From Eisenbergiella intestinigallinarum (GTDB lineage: Bacteria; Bacillota; Clostridia; Lachnospirales; Lachnospiraceae), in assembly GCA_019120115.1 (NCBI GenBank), contig DWVS01000150.1, positions 1-11,865 on the forward strand: DNA of 11,865 nucleotides, in the 5' to 3' direction. The notes beneath the pieces were generated by a model that worked only from the letters and a program-made list of their open reading frames with translations, made no database searches and was not told the origin of the DNA. Every line of letters starts with the position of its first letter. Positions within the stretch are counted from its first letter, which is position 1. The position numbers were made by a program, and so were the translations under genes. Positions 1 through 5,117 of the stretch are shown here, one piece after another.

Positions 1-645
1 CAGCACAGAAAAAAGAAGGATTTGAAGGGAAGCGCACAATTCCTTTCCGGTCTTGCACCGGAGGAAAAGCTGGAGCCGGTTGTGACGGTGGTATTTTATC
101 ATGGGAATAAGAAATGGGAAGCTTGCCGCGACCTGCACGGGATGTTAAACTTTGAGGGAGAAAATGAGGTGTTCCGGGAGTATACGGCGAATTACCGGAT
201 GAATCTGTATACGCTTGAGGATCTGAAGGAAGAGCACTTTACAACTGGTCTTCGGGACGTTGTGGCCATGATGAAGCGGGCCGATAATAAGGAGGCCATG
301 AAGGCATATTGCAGGGAGAACGAGGAACGTTTTCAGGAAATGGAAGAAGAGACCTACGATGTGATCAGCGTAATGATTAATCATCGGAAGCTGGAAATAT
401 ATAAAGAGGGAAACAGAGTGGAAGGAGGCAGGGTGAATATGTGTAAAGCGTTAAATGAAATGATGGAGGACAGCAGACGGGATGGACGGCGTGATGGTAT
501 TCGAATCGGAGAGAGAAACGGGGAGCAGAAATTCGCAGCGCTGGCCGGTAGGCTGATGGCAGATTCCAGAACGAAGGACCTGGAGAAGGCCGTGAACAAC
601 GAGACATTTCGAAGGAAACTTTACCGGGAATACGGGATGAAATGA
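1..645 (+). CDS. Rpn family recombination-promoting nuclease / putative transposase, 5'-truncated
   Basis: The reading frame is open from the first base, so the gene begins upstream of the window; 214 residues are visible. A TTG at 22 is in frame, but the residues before it (QHRKKKD) continue family-like sequence, so I treat the gene as partial rather than starting there. The segment LEPVVTVVFYHGNKKWEACR followed by DLHGML is typical of the Rpn/PDDEXK_2 family, whose members are PD-(D/E)XK nucleases related to transposases and linked in E. coli to RecA-independent recombination. Most of the catalytic core should lie in or near the missing N-terminal part. The C-terminal region has a charged stretch with repeated (R/x)DG(R/x) units (DSRRDGRRDGIRIGERNG), a low-complexity linker common in these proteins, then a short helical tail ending YREYGMK. 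The family is often multicopy and fast-evolving in Clostridia. No inverted repeats flank it here. Family assignment is from recognition of the sequence; activity is unproven. Confidence 0.75.
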   Translation, partial: QHRKKKDLKGSAQFLSGLAPEEKLEPVVTVVFYHGNKKWEACRDLHGMLNFEGENEVFREYTANYRMNLYTLEDLKEEHFTTGLRDVVAMMKRADNKEAMKAYCRENEERFQEMEEETYDVISVMINHRKLEIYKEGNRVEGGRVNMCKALNEMMEDSRRDGRRDGIRIGERNGEQKFAALAGRLMADSRTKDLEKAVNNETFRRKLYREYGMK

Positions 646-696
646 AACAAAAGCAGAAGGAAGAAGCAGGTTACGGTTTGGAGGTATAAAGAAAAG

Positions 697-1008
697 ATGA
701 AAAAGTGCAGAATTACCGTGATGCGAAAGGCATTTTACAGGGACCTTTCGGAGAAATATGAGAATCCGATGGAGCATGCCTGCGACGTGGAGGAGGGGCA
801 GGTCTTCATTACGGAAGGCTGGAAGAAGCCGGAAGGGCTGTGCGACAGCGCATGGGAGAGCATGTCACCGTTTGTGATGACGCTCGCCCATGGCGGGGAA
901 GATATCTATGAGGGATGGATGAAAAATAAAAAGTCCGTCATGATTTCCTGTAACGATGGATTTCGGCCGGTCAGCTTTCTGATTGAGGCGCTGGACGAGG
1001 AGATATGA
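697..1008 (+). CDS. TIGR04076 family small protein of unknown function
   Basis: This is a 103-residue soluble protein with no signal peptide or membrane segment. It starts MKKCRITVMRKAFYRDLSEK and contains a central ITEGWKKPEGLCDSAWESM segment and a C-terminal CNDGFRPVSFLIEAL segment, the conserved pattern of the TIGR04076 family (small proteins of about 90-100 residues common in Clostridia). The cysteines at CRIT, LCDSAW and SCNDG are suggestive of metal or redox chemistry, but no function is established to my knowledge. The ATG at 697 follows a GGAGGT at 680-685, a slightly long spacing of 11 nt. Its 3' end overlaps the convergent phosphodiesterase gene by 38 bp (971-1008). The gap of 51 nt after the upstream nuclease gene holds no evident terminator, so cotranscription with it is possible. 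Confidence 0.8.
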   Translation: MKKCRITVMRKAFYRDLSEKYENPMEHACDVEEGQVFITEGWKKPEGLCDSAWESMSPFVMTLAHGGEDIYEGWMKNKKSVMISCNDGFRPVSFLIEALDEEI

Positions 1009-1600
1009 AGGAATACCGATGATACCCCTCTCCCTCCAGCGTTTTCCATTCCGCCGCATGGTCCGTCAGAATCATATACCCGCGCGGACTGTTTTCCTTG
1101 GGGATGGAAACGGAACCCGGATTCAGGTAAAGGCATTCTGATGCGGCCGGGGAAGGGCAGTTCGATGCAGGTGCAGTACATGCCGGGGAGAGGGAAAAAG
1201 GCTCCCATGCCGGAACATGAGTATGGCCGTGCAGCAGGATATCGCCGGGCTGCAGGGGGGGAAGAGAGGCGGTGTTGAAGTGATGGCCATGGGTGGCAAA
1301 CACCATCCGGCTTCCCAGCCACAGGATGCAGGATTCCGCCATGATGGGGAATTCCAGCACCATCTGGTCCACTTCGGTATCGCAGTTTCCACGGACGCAC
1401 AGAAGCCGGTTTTTCTGAGCGTTCAGCAAGGGAATCACTTCCTTTGGCGCGTATCCGGCCGGCAGATCGTTCCGCGGGCCATGATAGAGAAGATCCCCGA
1501 GAAGAAGAAGGCGGTCCGCCTGTTCCCGTTCGAAGGCGTCGAGCATTTTACGGCAGTAAAGAGCGGAGCCGTGTATATCGGAAGCGACCATGATTTTCAT
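971..1600 (-). CDS. yfcE: YfcE-type phosphodiesterase (calcineurin-like metallophosphoesterase)
   Basis: The 209-residue product is a cytoplasmic dinuclear-metal phosphoesterase of the YfcE/MJ0936 group, which hydrolyses phosphodiesters in vitro; the natural substrate is unknown. The metal-site motifs are all present in order: SDIHGS (Asp8, His10), LLLLGDLLYHGPRN (Asp36), VRGNCD (Asn72), ATHGHHF (His104 and His106) and LLHGHTHVP (His124, His126, His128). The YLNPGSVSIPKENSPRGYMI segment is the typical end of the fold. E. coli YfcE is about 184 residues; the extra length here is a Pro/Ser/Ala-rich insert around residues 131-153 between the HGHTH motif and NPGSVSIP, and a short C-terminal tail that runs into the convergent TIGR04076 gene. 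The start at 1600 has a purine-rich ribosome binding site (AAAGGAA) just upstream on the minus strand. It is transcribed divergently from the thiamine operon from the promoter at 1664-1692. Confidence 0.93.
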   Translation of the reverse strand: MKIMVASDIHGSALYCRKMLDAFEREQADRLLLLGDLLYHGPRNDLPAGYAPKEVIPLLNAQKNRLLCVRGNCDTEVDQMVLEFPIMAESCILWLGSRMVFATHGHHFNTASLPPLQPGDILLHGHTHVPAWEPFSLSPACTAPASNCPSPAASECLYLNPGSVSIPKENSPRGYMILTDHAAEWKTLEGEGYHRYSFISPRPAPQSES

Positions 1601-1663
1601 ATTGTTACCATTCCTTTCTTTTCATGTCCGGAAAACAACAGAGCATTGTTTCTTCTGCCATTC

Positions 1664-1692
1664 ATTATAGCGGATGCGGACATTTCCGTCAC
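1664..1692 (-). promoter_or_regulatory. Sigma-A-type promoter for the yfcE-like gene
   Basis: Read on the minus strand there is a perfect TATAAT -10 element (plus-strand 1664-1669) preceded by GTGACG (1687-1692), which matches TTGACA at four positions, with a 17-bp spacer. It lies about 64 bp upstream of the ATG at 1600 and points at that gene. Predicted from sequence only. Confidence 0.6.
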
Positions 1693-1718
1693 GAAATTTT
1701 ACGTTTCTGTTTTCATAA

Positions 1719-1747
1719 TTGATTTTTATGCTGAAAAGTGATACCAT
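1719..1747 (+). promoter_or_regulatory. Candidate promoter of the thiW-led thiamine salvage operon
   Basis: TTGATT at 1719-1724 and TACCAT at 1742-1747 are separated by 17 bp, and the -10 is preceded by TG one base upstream (TGATACCAT), an extended -10 arrangement. Each hexamer matches the sigma-A consensus at four of six positions. Transcription would start near 1754 and leave a leader of about 185 nt before thiW. It is the best match I found in this intergenic region on the plus strand, but it is a prediction. Confidence 0.4.
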
Positions 1748-1753
1748 GATTCG

Positions 1754-1928
1754 CGGAACACCGAATACGGTTTTACCGGGCGGGGAGCGCCGTTCGGATT
1801 TTTACGGTACGTCCTGCGATGCCTCCCGGGGCGTACAAAAAACAACATGCGAGGGAATCCGTGTTCCGGAGTGAGAGGATGCCAGAAAGCATCGACCACC
1901 ATACGGCAGGAGCCGTATGGATACAAAT
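1754..1928 (+). promoter_or_regulatory. Structured leader upstream of thiW, possible unassigned regulatory RNA
   Basis: This stretch between the candidate promoter and the thiW ribosome binding site contains no convincing gene but several hairpins. One pairs GTACGTCC (1808-1815) with GGGCGTAC (about 1829-1836). A small TCCG/CGGA hairpin sits at 1858-1870, then GTGAGAGG, then a GATGC/GCATC hairpin at 1878-1893. Last is a perfect 9-bp stem, CCATACGGC (1899-1907) with GCCGTATGG (1912-1920) and an AGGA loop, ending 8 nt before the ribosome binding site. The part from 1853 to about 1899 resembles the layout of the left half of a TPP aptamer (P3, a near-CUGAGA joint, P3a, then ACC). The conserved pyrophosphate-binding half is absent, so I do not call it a TPP riboswitch. 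A structured RNA is plausible; a ligand is unknown. Confidence 0.4.
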
Positions 1929-1939
1929 GGAGGAAGAAA

Positions 1940-2473
1940 ATGAAACATGTTAACGTAAGGAAGCTTGCCCTCGCGGGCATCCTGGTGGCAGTGGGAATCG
2001 TCTGCTCGCCCCTTTCGATTCCGGTGGGCGCATCCAAATGCGCGCCTGTTCAGCATTTCATCAATATTCTGGGCGGTGTGTTCCTTGGCCCCGCCTATGC
2101 GGTTGGAATGGCGTTTGTCACAAGCCTTCTGCGCAACCTGCTTGGAACGGGAACCCTGCTGGCTTTCCCGGGTTCCATGTGCGGCGCTTTTCTGTGCGGG
2201 ATGCTCTATAAGTACGGAAAGCATCTGCCGTTTGCGTATCTGGGAGAACTGTTCGGAACATCCGTGATCGGAGGGCTGCTGAGCTGGCCGATCGCTGCCT
2301 GGCTGATGGGAAGCGAGAGCGCAGTGTATGGCTTCATCCTTCCGTTCTTCGTGTCGAGCTGCGGCGGAACCATTCTTGCTGTGGTGCTGGTAACGGCCAT
2401 GAAGCGGATGCGGGTGTTTGATGTCTATCTGGGGAACCTGGAGCCCCGGTCAGAACAGCATGCCAGAAGCTGA
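1940..2473 (+). CDS. thiW: ThiW, ECF transporter S component, predicted thiazole uptake
   Basis: This 177-residue, strongly hydrophobic membrane protein is the substrate-binding S component of an energy-coupling-factor transporter. The family is predicted to import hydroxyethylthiazole and to share the common EcfA/A'/T module encoded elsewhere in the genome. Supporting motifs are an N-terminal RKLALAGILVAVGI membrane helix, then PVGASKCAPVQHFINILGG, then SLLRNLLGTGTLLAFPGSM, all characteristic of ThiW; about five to six membrane segments follow in order. ATG 1940 is chosen because GGAGG at 1929-1933 is correctly spaced and the family N-terminus begins there; an in-frame ATG at 1847 has no ribosome binding site and would add non-hydrophobic, hairpin-encoded residues. 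It is directly followed, after about 20 nt, by the TPP riboswitch controlling thiM, which fits with ThiW feeding ThiM. Unlike the downstream genes it lies outside that riboswitch's control. Confidence 0.92.
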   Translation: MKHVNVRKLALAGILVAVGIVCSPLSIPVGASKCAPVQHFINILGGVFLGPAYAVGMAFVTSLLRNLLGTGTLLAFPGSMCGAFLCGMLYKYGKHLPFAYLGELFGTSVIGGLLSWPIAAWLMGSESAVYGFILPFFVSSCGGTILAVVLVTAMKRMRVFDVYLGNLEPRSEQHARS

Positions 2474-2495
2474 CAAGGGGCAGAAAAGAGAATAA

Positions 2496-2585
2496 AACGG
2501 GGAGCTTGCGTATCAAGCAGGCTGAGAGTAAGCTGAATCGCTTTAACCCATAACCTGATTTGGGTAATGCCAACGTAGGGAAACA
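2496..2585 (+). promoter_or_regulatory. TPP riboswitch (THI element) upstream of thiM
   Basis: The aptamer is recognised by the conserved elements in order: ACGGGGAGC starting at 2497, a P3 hairpin GCTTG/CAAGC (2504-2508 with 2514-2518), GGCTGAGAG (2520-2528), an AAGC/GCTT P3a hairpin, AACCC (2546-2550), then AACCTGATTTGGGTAATGCC (2552-2571) and GTAGGGAA (2575-2582). These are the pyrimidine-sensing (CUGAGA) and pyrophosphate-sensing halves of the thiamine pyrophosphate aptamer. It begins about 20 nt after the thiW stop and is followed by an intrinsic terminator at 2601-2640, so binding of TPP should stop transcription before thiM, thiE, thiD and cytX. The P1 stem looks weak: AAAC before the aptamer could pair with GTTT at 2591-2594. 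Confidence 0.96.
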
Positions 2586-2600
2586 GGACTGTTTGTGTGC

Positions 2601-2640
2601 GCGGGTATTCCCAGAGGAGGGAAGGCCCGTTTTCTTTTTT
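2601..2640 (+). terminator. Rho-independent terminator, TPP riboswitch expression platform
   Basis: GCGGGTATTCCC (2601-2612) pairs with GGGAAGGCCCGT (2619-2630) around an AGAGGA loop, with one A-G mismatch and G-U wobbles, and is followed by a T-rich tract TTTCTTTTTT at 2631-2640. It lies 16 nt after the aptamer and 45 nt before the thiM start. TTCCC (2608-2612) in the 5' arm can alternatively pair with the conserved GGGAA (2578-2582) of the aptamer, which offers an antiterminator that TPP binding would dissolve. Confidence 0.9.
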
Positions 2641-2684
2641 GAAAATATGCATTTTCGGCAAAATCAGCCGGGAAGGAGGCAGCC

Positions 2685-3506
2685 ATGCTGAAGGAATGTC
2701 TGGAAAATGTGAGGCGGATGGCGCCGCTGATCCACAATATCACAAATTACGTGACCATCAATGATGTGGCGAACGTGCTTCTCGCCTGCGGGGCAAGTCC
2801 GATCATGTCGGATGAGGCGGAGGATGCGGCGCAGATCACGTCGATCTGTGCCGGATTGAATATCAATCTGGGGCAGCTTCATAAAACGGGAGTGGAAGGA
2901 ATGCTTCGGGCCGGAAAAAGGGCGAATGAACTGGGGCATCCCGTGCTTCTGGATCCGGTGGGTGTGGGCGTCAGCGACTTTCGCAGGGAAACGGCACTGA
3001 TGCTGCTGCGGGAGATCCGTTTTACCGCCATACGGGGAAATGCTTCCGAGGTCCGCGCGCTGGCCGAAGGCCGGCGAACGGCGGGGGGTGTGGATGCGGA
3101 CGAGGCGGATGCAGTGACCGGAAACGGGTTGGAAAGGGACGCGGCTTTTTTGAAAGCGTTTTCGGAACAGACGGGCTGCGTGGTCGTCATGACCGGGGCG
3201 ATGGACCTGATAGCGGATAAAAAGCGCTGTTTCCTGGTTCGAAATGGAAGACCGGAAATGAGCCGGGTGACAGGAACGGGCTGCCAGCTTTCCGGAATGA
3301 TGTGCGCCTATCTTGCCGCCAATCCGGAGCATCCGCTGGAGGCAGCCGTTTCCGCGGTCTGCGCCATGGGGCTGGCGGGAGAGCTGGCATGGAGCCGGAT
3401 GCGGGAAGATGAGGGAAATGCGGCCTACCGGAACCGTATCATTGACGCCATTTACCTGATGAGCGGAGAGGAACTGGAACAGGGAGGAAGGATGGAGCTT
3501 CTGTGA
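2685..3506 (+). CDS. thiM: Hydroxyethylthiazole kinase ThiM
   Basis: This 273-residue cytoplasmic ribokinase-fold enzyme phosphorylates 4-methyl-5-(2-hydroxyethyl)thiazole with ATP to give the thiazole phosphate used by ThiE. The N-terminal PLIHNITNYVTINDVANVLL block is the substrate-binding signature and is followed by ASPIMSDEAED. LLDPVGVG and AIRGNASEV are nucleotide/phosphate-site blocks. RVTGTGCQLSGM holds the anion hole and the catalytic cysteine at residue 200. Length and order match the family. The ATG at 2685 follows a strong GGAAGGAGG at 2671-2679. It is the first gene after the TPP riboswitch and terminator, so its expression should fall when thiamine pyrophosphate is plentiful. 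thiE starts 15 nt downstream. Together with thiW this is a thiazole salvage pair. Confidence 0.97.
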   Translation: MLKECLENVRRMAPLIHNITNYVTINDVANVLLACGASPIMSDEAEDAAQITSICAGLNINLGQLHKTGVEGMLRAGKRANELGHPVLLDPVGVGVSDFRRETALMLLREIRFTAIRGNASEVRALAEGRRTAGGVDADEADAVTGNGLERDAAFLKAFSEQTGCVVVMTGAMDLIADKKRCFLVRNGRPEMSRVTGTGCQLSGMMCAYLAANPEHPLEAAVSAVCAMGLAGELAWSRMREDEGNAAYRNRIIDAIYLMSGEELEQGGRMELL

Positions 3507-3521
3507 GGAGGACTATAAAAA

Positions 3522-4187
3522 ATGAGTTTTAACAGAAAACATCTGCTGTTATACGCGGTAACGGATTCCGGAAAAGATGCGGACAGGCCGCTTCCCAAAC
3601 GGGTGGAAAGCGCGCTGAAGGGCGGCGCCACCTGTATTCAGCTGCGGGAAAAGGAATTGAGGGGAGAGGCGCTGATAAAGGAGGCAGAAGAGATCCGGGC
3701 GCTCTGCGCGGCGTACCGGGTTCCGCTCATCATCAACGACGATGTGGATCTTGCCATCCGGCTGGATGCGGACGGCGTCCATGTGGGACAGCAGGACATG
3801 GAGGCAAAAGAGGCAAGAAGGAGGCTTGGACCGGAAAAAATCATCGGCGTTTCTGCAAGAACGGTGGAACAGGCAGTACAGGCCTGGAAGGACGGGGCGG
3901 ACTATCTTGGCGTGGGAGCGGTTTTTCATACCGGTTCCAAGGCAGATGCAAGGCAGATCGAGCATGAAACGCTGCGCCGGATCTGCAGCGCCGTTCCCAT
4001 TCCGGCCGTAGCAATCGGCGGCATTGCCGAAAAAAATGCGCTGGAACTGGCGGGAAGCGGGATCAGCGGAATCGCAGTGATCAGCGCCATTTTTGCGGAG
4101 GAAGACGTAGAGGCAGCTGCGGCACGGATGAAAAAACTTGCAGAAAGGATCGTCGGAGCGCAGGAGCAGCAGGGCAGGAAAGTATAG
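3522..4187 (+). CDS. thiE: Thiamine phosphate synthase ThiE
   Basis: This 221-residue TIM-barrel enzyme joins HMP pyrophosphate to thiazole phosphate to give thiamine phosphate and pyrophosphate. The active-site blocks are complete: CIQLREKELRG (Gln40, Arg42, Lys44), LIINDDVDLA (Asn72, Asp73), GVHVGQQDM (Asp92), IIGVSARTVE (Ser111), GAVFHTGSKADA (Thr137, Ser139, Lys140) and AVAIGGI (from 163). The usual PTxTK loop reads HTGSK here, a common kind of variation. ATG 3522 is placed by GAGGAGGA at 3505-3512. The gap from the thiM stop is only 15 nt, so the two genes are almost certainly cotranscribed and translated from adjacent ribosome binding sites. The C-terminus carries a short Gln/Lys-rich tail of no recognised role. 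Confidence 0.97.
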   Translation: MSFNRKHLLLYAVTDSGKDADRPLPKRVESALKGGATCIQLREKELRGEALIKEAEEIRALCAAYRVPLIINDDVDLAIRLDADGVHVGQQDMEAKEARRRLGPEKIIGVSARTVEQAVQAWKDGADYLGVGAVFHTGSKADARQIEHETLRRICSAVPIPAVAIGGIAEKNALELAGSGISGIAVISAIFAEEDVEAAAARMKKLAERIVGAQEQQGRKV

Positions 4188-4252
4188 CGGGGAGGCCGTA
4201 TGACAACGGCCGCATTCCTCAGCGGCGGATCGGGGGCACCACCTTCTGTCGC

Positions 4253-4281
4253 TTAACAAAATTAGTGCAGGATTCTGTAAA
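4253..4281 (+). promoter_or_regulatory. Candidate internal promoter before thiD, in the 120-nt thiE-thiD gap
   Basis: TTAACA (4253-4258) and TGTAAA (4276-4281) are separated by 17 bp, five and four matches to the sigma-A consensus. This 120-nt gap is the only large one in the thiM-cytX run. It also has a small hairpin, GGCCGT (4194-4199) with ACGGCC (4206-4211), without a T tract, so not a terminator. If the promoter is used, thiD and cytX could be expressed when the TPP riboswitch has stopped upstream transcription. Weak evidence, prediction only. Confidence 0.3.
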
Positions 4282-4307
4282 AGCAAAAGACAAAGGAGAA
4301 ATTGCAG

Positions 4308-5117
4308 ATGAAAACAGCATTAACAATCGCTGGAAGCGATTCCAGCGGAGGCGCCGGAATTCAGGCAGATATCAAGACCATGACCGTAAATGGCGTTTTC
4401 GCCATGAGTGCGGTGACGGCTCTGACTGCGCAGAATACAACCGGCGTAACGGGAATTATGGAGGTATCTCCTGAATTTTTAAAGGAACAGCTTGACTGTG
4501 TATTTACGGACATCCGTCCGGATGCGGTGAAGATCGGCATGGTATCCTCGCCGGGGCTGATCGAAGCGATTGCGGATAAGCTTAAGGAATACGGGGCGGA
4601 AAATATCGTGGTGGATCCGGTGATGGTTGCGACCAGCGGTGCGCGCCTGATCAGCCAGGATGCGGTGGAGGTTTTGAAAAAAAGACTGCTTCCCATGGCG
4701 GACGTGCTGACGCCGAATATTCCGGAGACAGAGGTTCTTTCCGGAATGGAGGTAAAGACACCGGAGGATATGGAGCGTGCGGCGGCCCTGATTGGAGAAT
4801 CCTGCCGCTGTGCCGTGCTGGTGAAGGGCGGCCATCAGCATAACGATGCCAATGATCTGCTGTACCGGGATGGAAAAATTCGCTGGTTTTATGGTAAAAG
4901 GATCGATAATCCCAACACGCATGGAACCGGCTGTACCCTGTCCAGCGCCATTGCGGCCAACCTGGCGAAGGGCTTCTGTCTGGAGGAGGCTGTGGAGCGG
5001 GCGAAGAGCTATCTTTCCGGAGCTCTGGCTGCCATGCTGGATCTTGGAAAGGGCAGCGGTCCCATGAATCATGCTTTTGATATCAGAAGCAGTTATGGGG
5101 AGGGACCGGAGCGATGA
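4308..5117 (+). CDS. thiD: Bifunctional hydroxymethylpyrimidine kinase / phosphomethylpyrimidine kinase ThiD
   Basis: This 269-residue ribokinase-fold enzyme phosphorylates hydroxymethylpyrimidine (HMP) twice to HMP pyrophosphate, the partner of thiazole phosphate in the ThiE reaction. The start MKTALTIAGSDSSGGAGIQA is the family N-terminus. VVDPVMVATSGARL and PNIPETEVLSG are substrate and phosphate-site blocks. NTHGTGCTLSSAIAANL carries the GTGC anion hole with the catalytic-site cysteine at residue 209. ATG 4308 is preferred to the in-frame TTG at 4302 because AGGAG at 4294-4298 lies 9 nt before the ATG but only 3 nt before the TTG. The stop overlaps the cytX start by 4 nt (ATGA), indicating translational coupling with the predicted HMP transporter. 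The protein is a stand-alone ThiD, not fused to ThiE or ThiN. Confidence 0.97.
   Translation: MKTALTIAGSDSSGGAGIQADIKTMTVNGVFAMSAVTALTAQNTTGVTGIMEVSPEFLKEQLDCVFTDIRPDAVKIGMVSSPGLIEAIADKLKEYGAENIVVDPVMVATSGARLISQDAVEVLKKRLLPMADVLTPNIPETEVLSGMEVKTPEDMERAAALIGESCRCAVLVKGGHQHNDANDLLYRDGKIRWFYGKRIDNPNTHGTGCTLSSAIAANLAKGFCLEEAVERAKSYLSGALAAMLDLGKGSGPMNHAFDIRSSYGEGPER

Noticed and set aside
1845..1895. A resemblance of GGGAATCCG...CCGGAG to the core of a cobalamin riboswitch
   Set aside because: The other invariant cobalamin elements, including the GCCACTG and AGACCTGCC boxes, are not present, and the leader is too short.
1847..1939. ATG at 1847 as the thiW start
   Set aside because: There is no ribosome binding site upstream, and the extra residues are encoded by the hairpins of the leader; GGAGG at 1929-1933 clearly serves the ATG at 1940.
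2470..2498. CTGACA-N17-TAAAAC as a promoter for thiM
   Set aside because: It would start transcription near 2505, inside the TPP aptamer, and so give a broken riboswitch; the match is probably chance.
4302..4307. TTG at 4302 as the thiD start
   Set aside because: It is only 3 nt from the AGGAG, while the ATG at 4308 is 9 nt away and gives the usual MKTALTIAGSD start.
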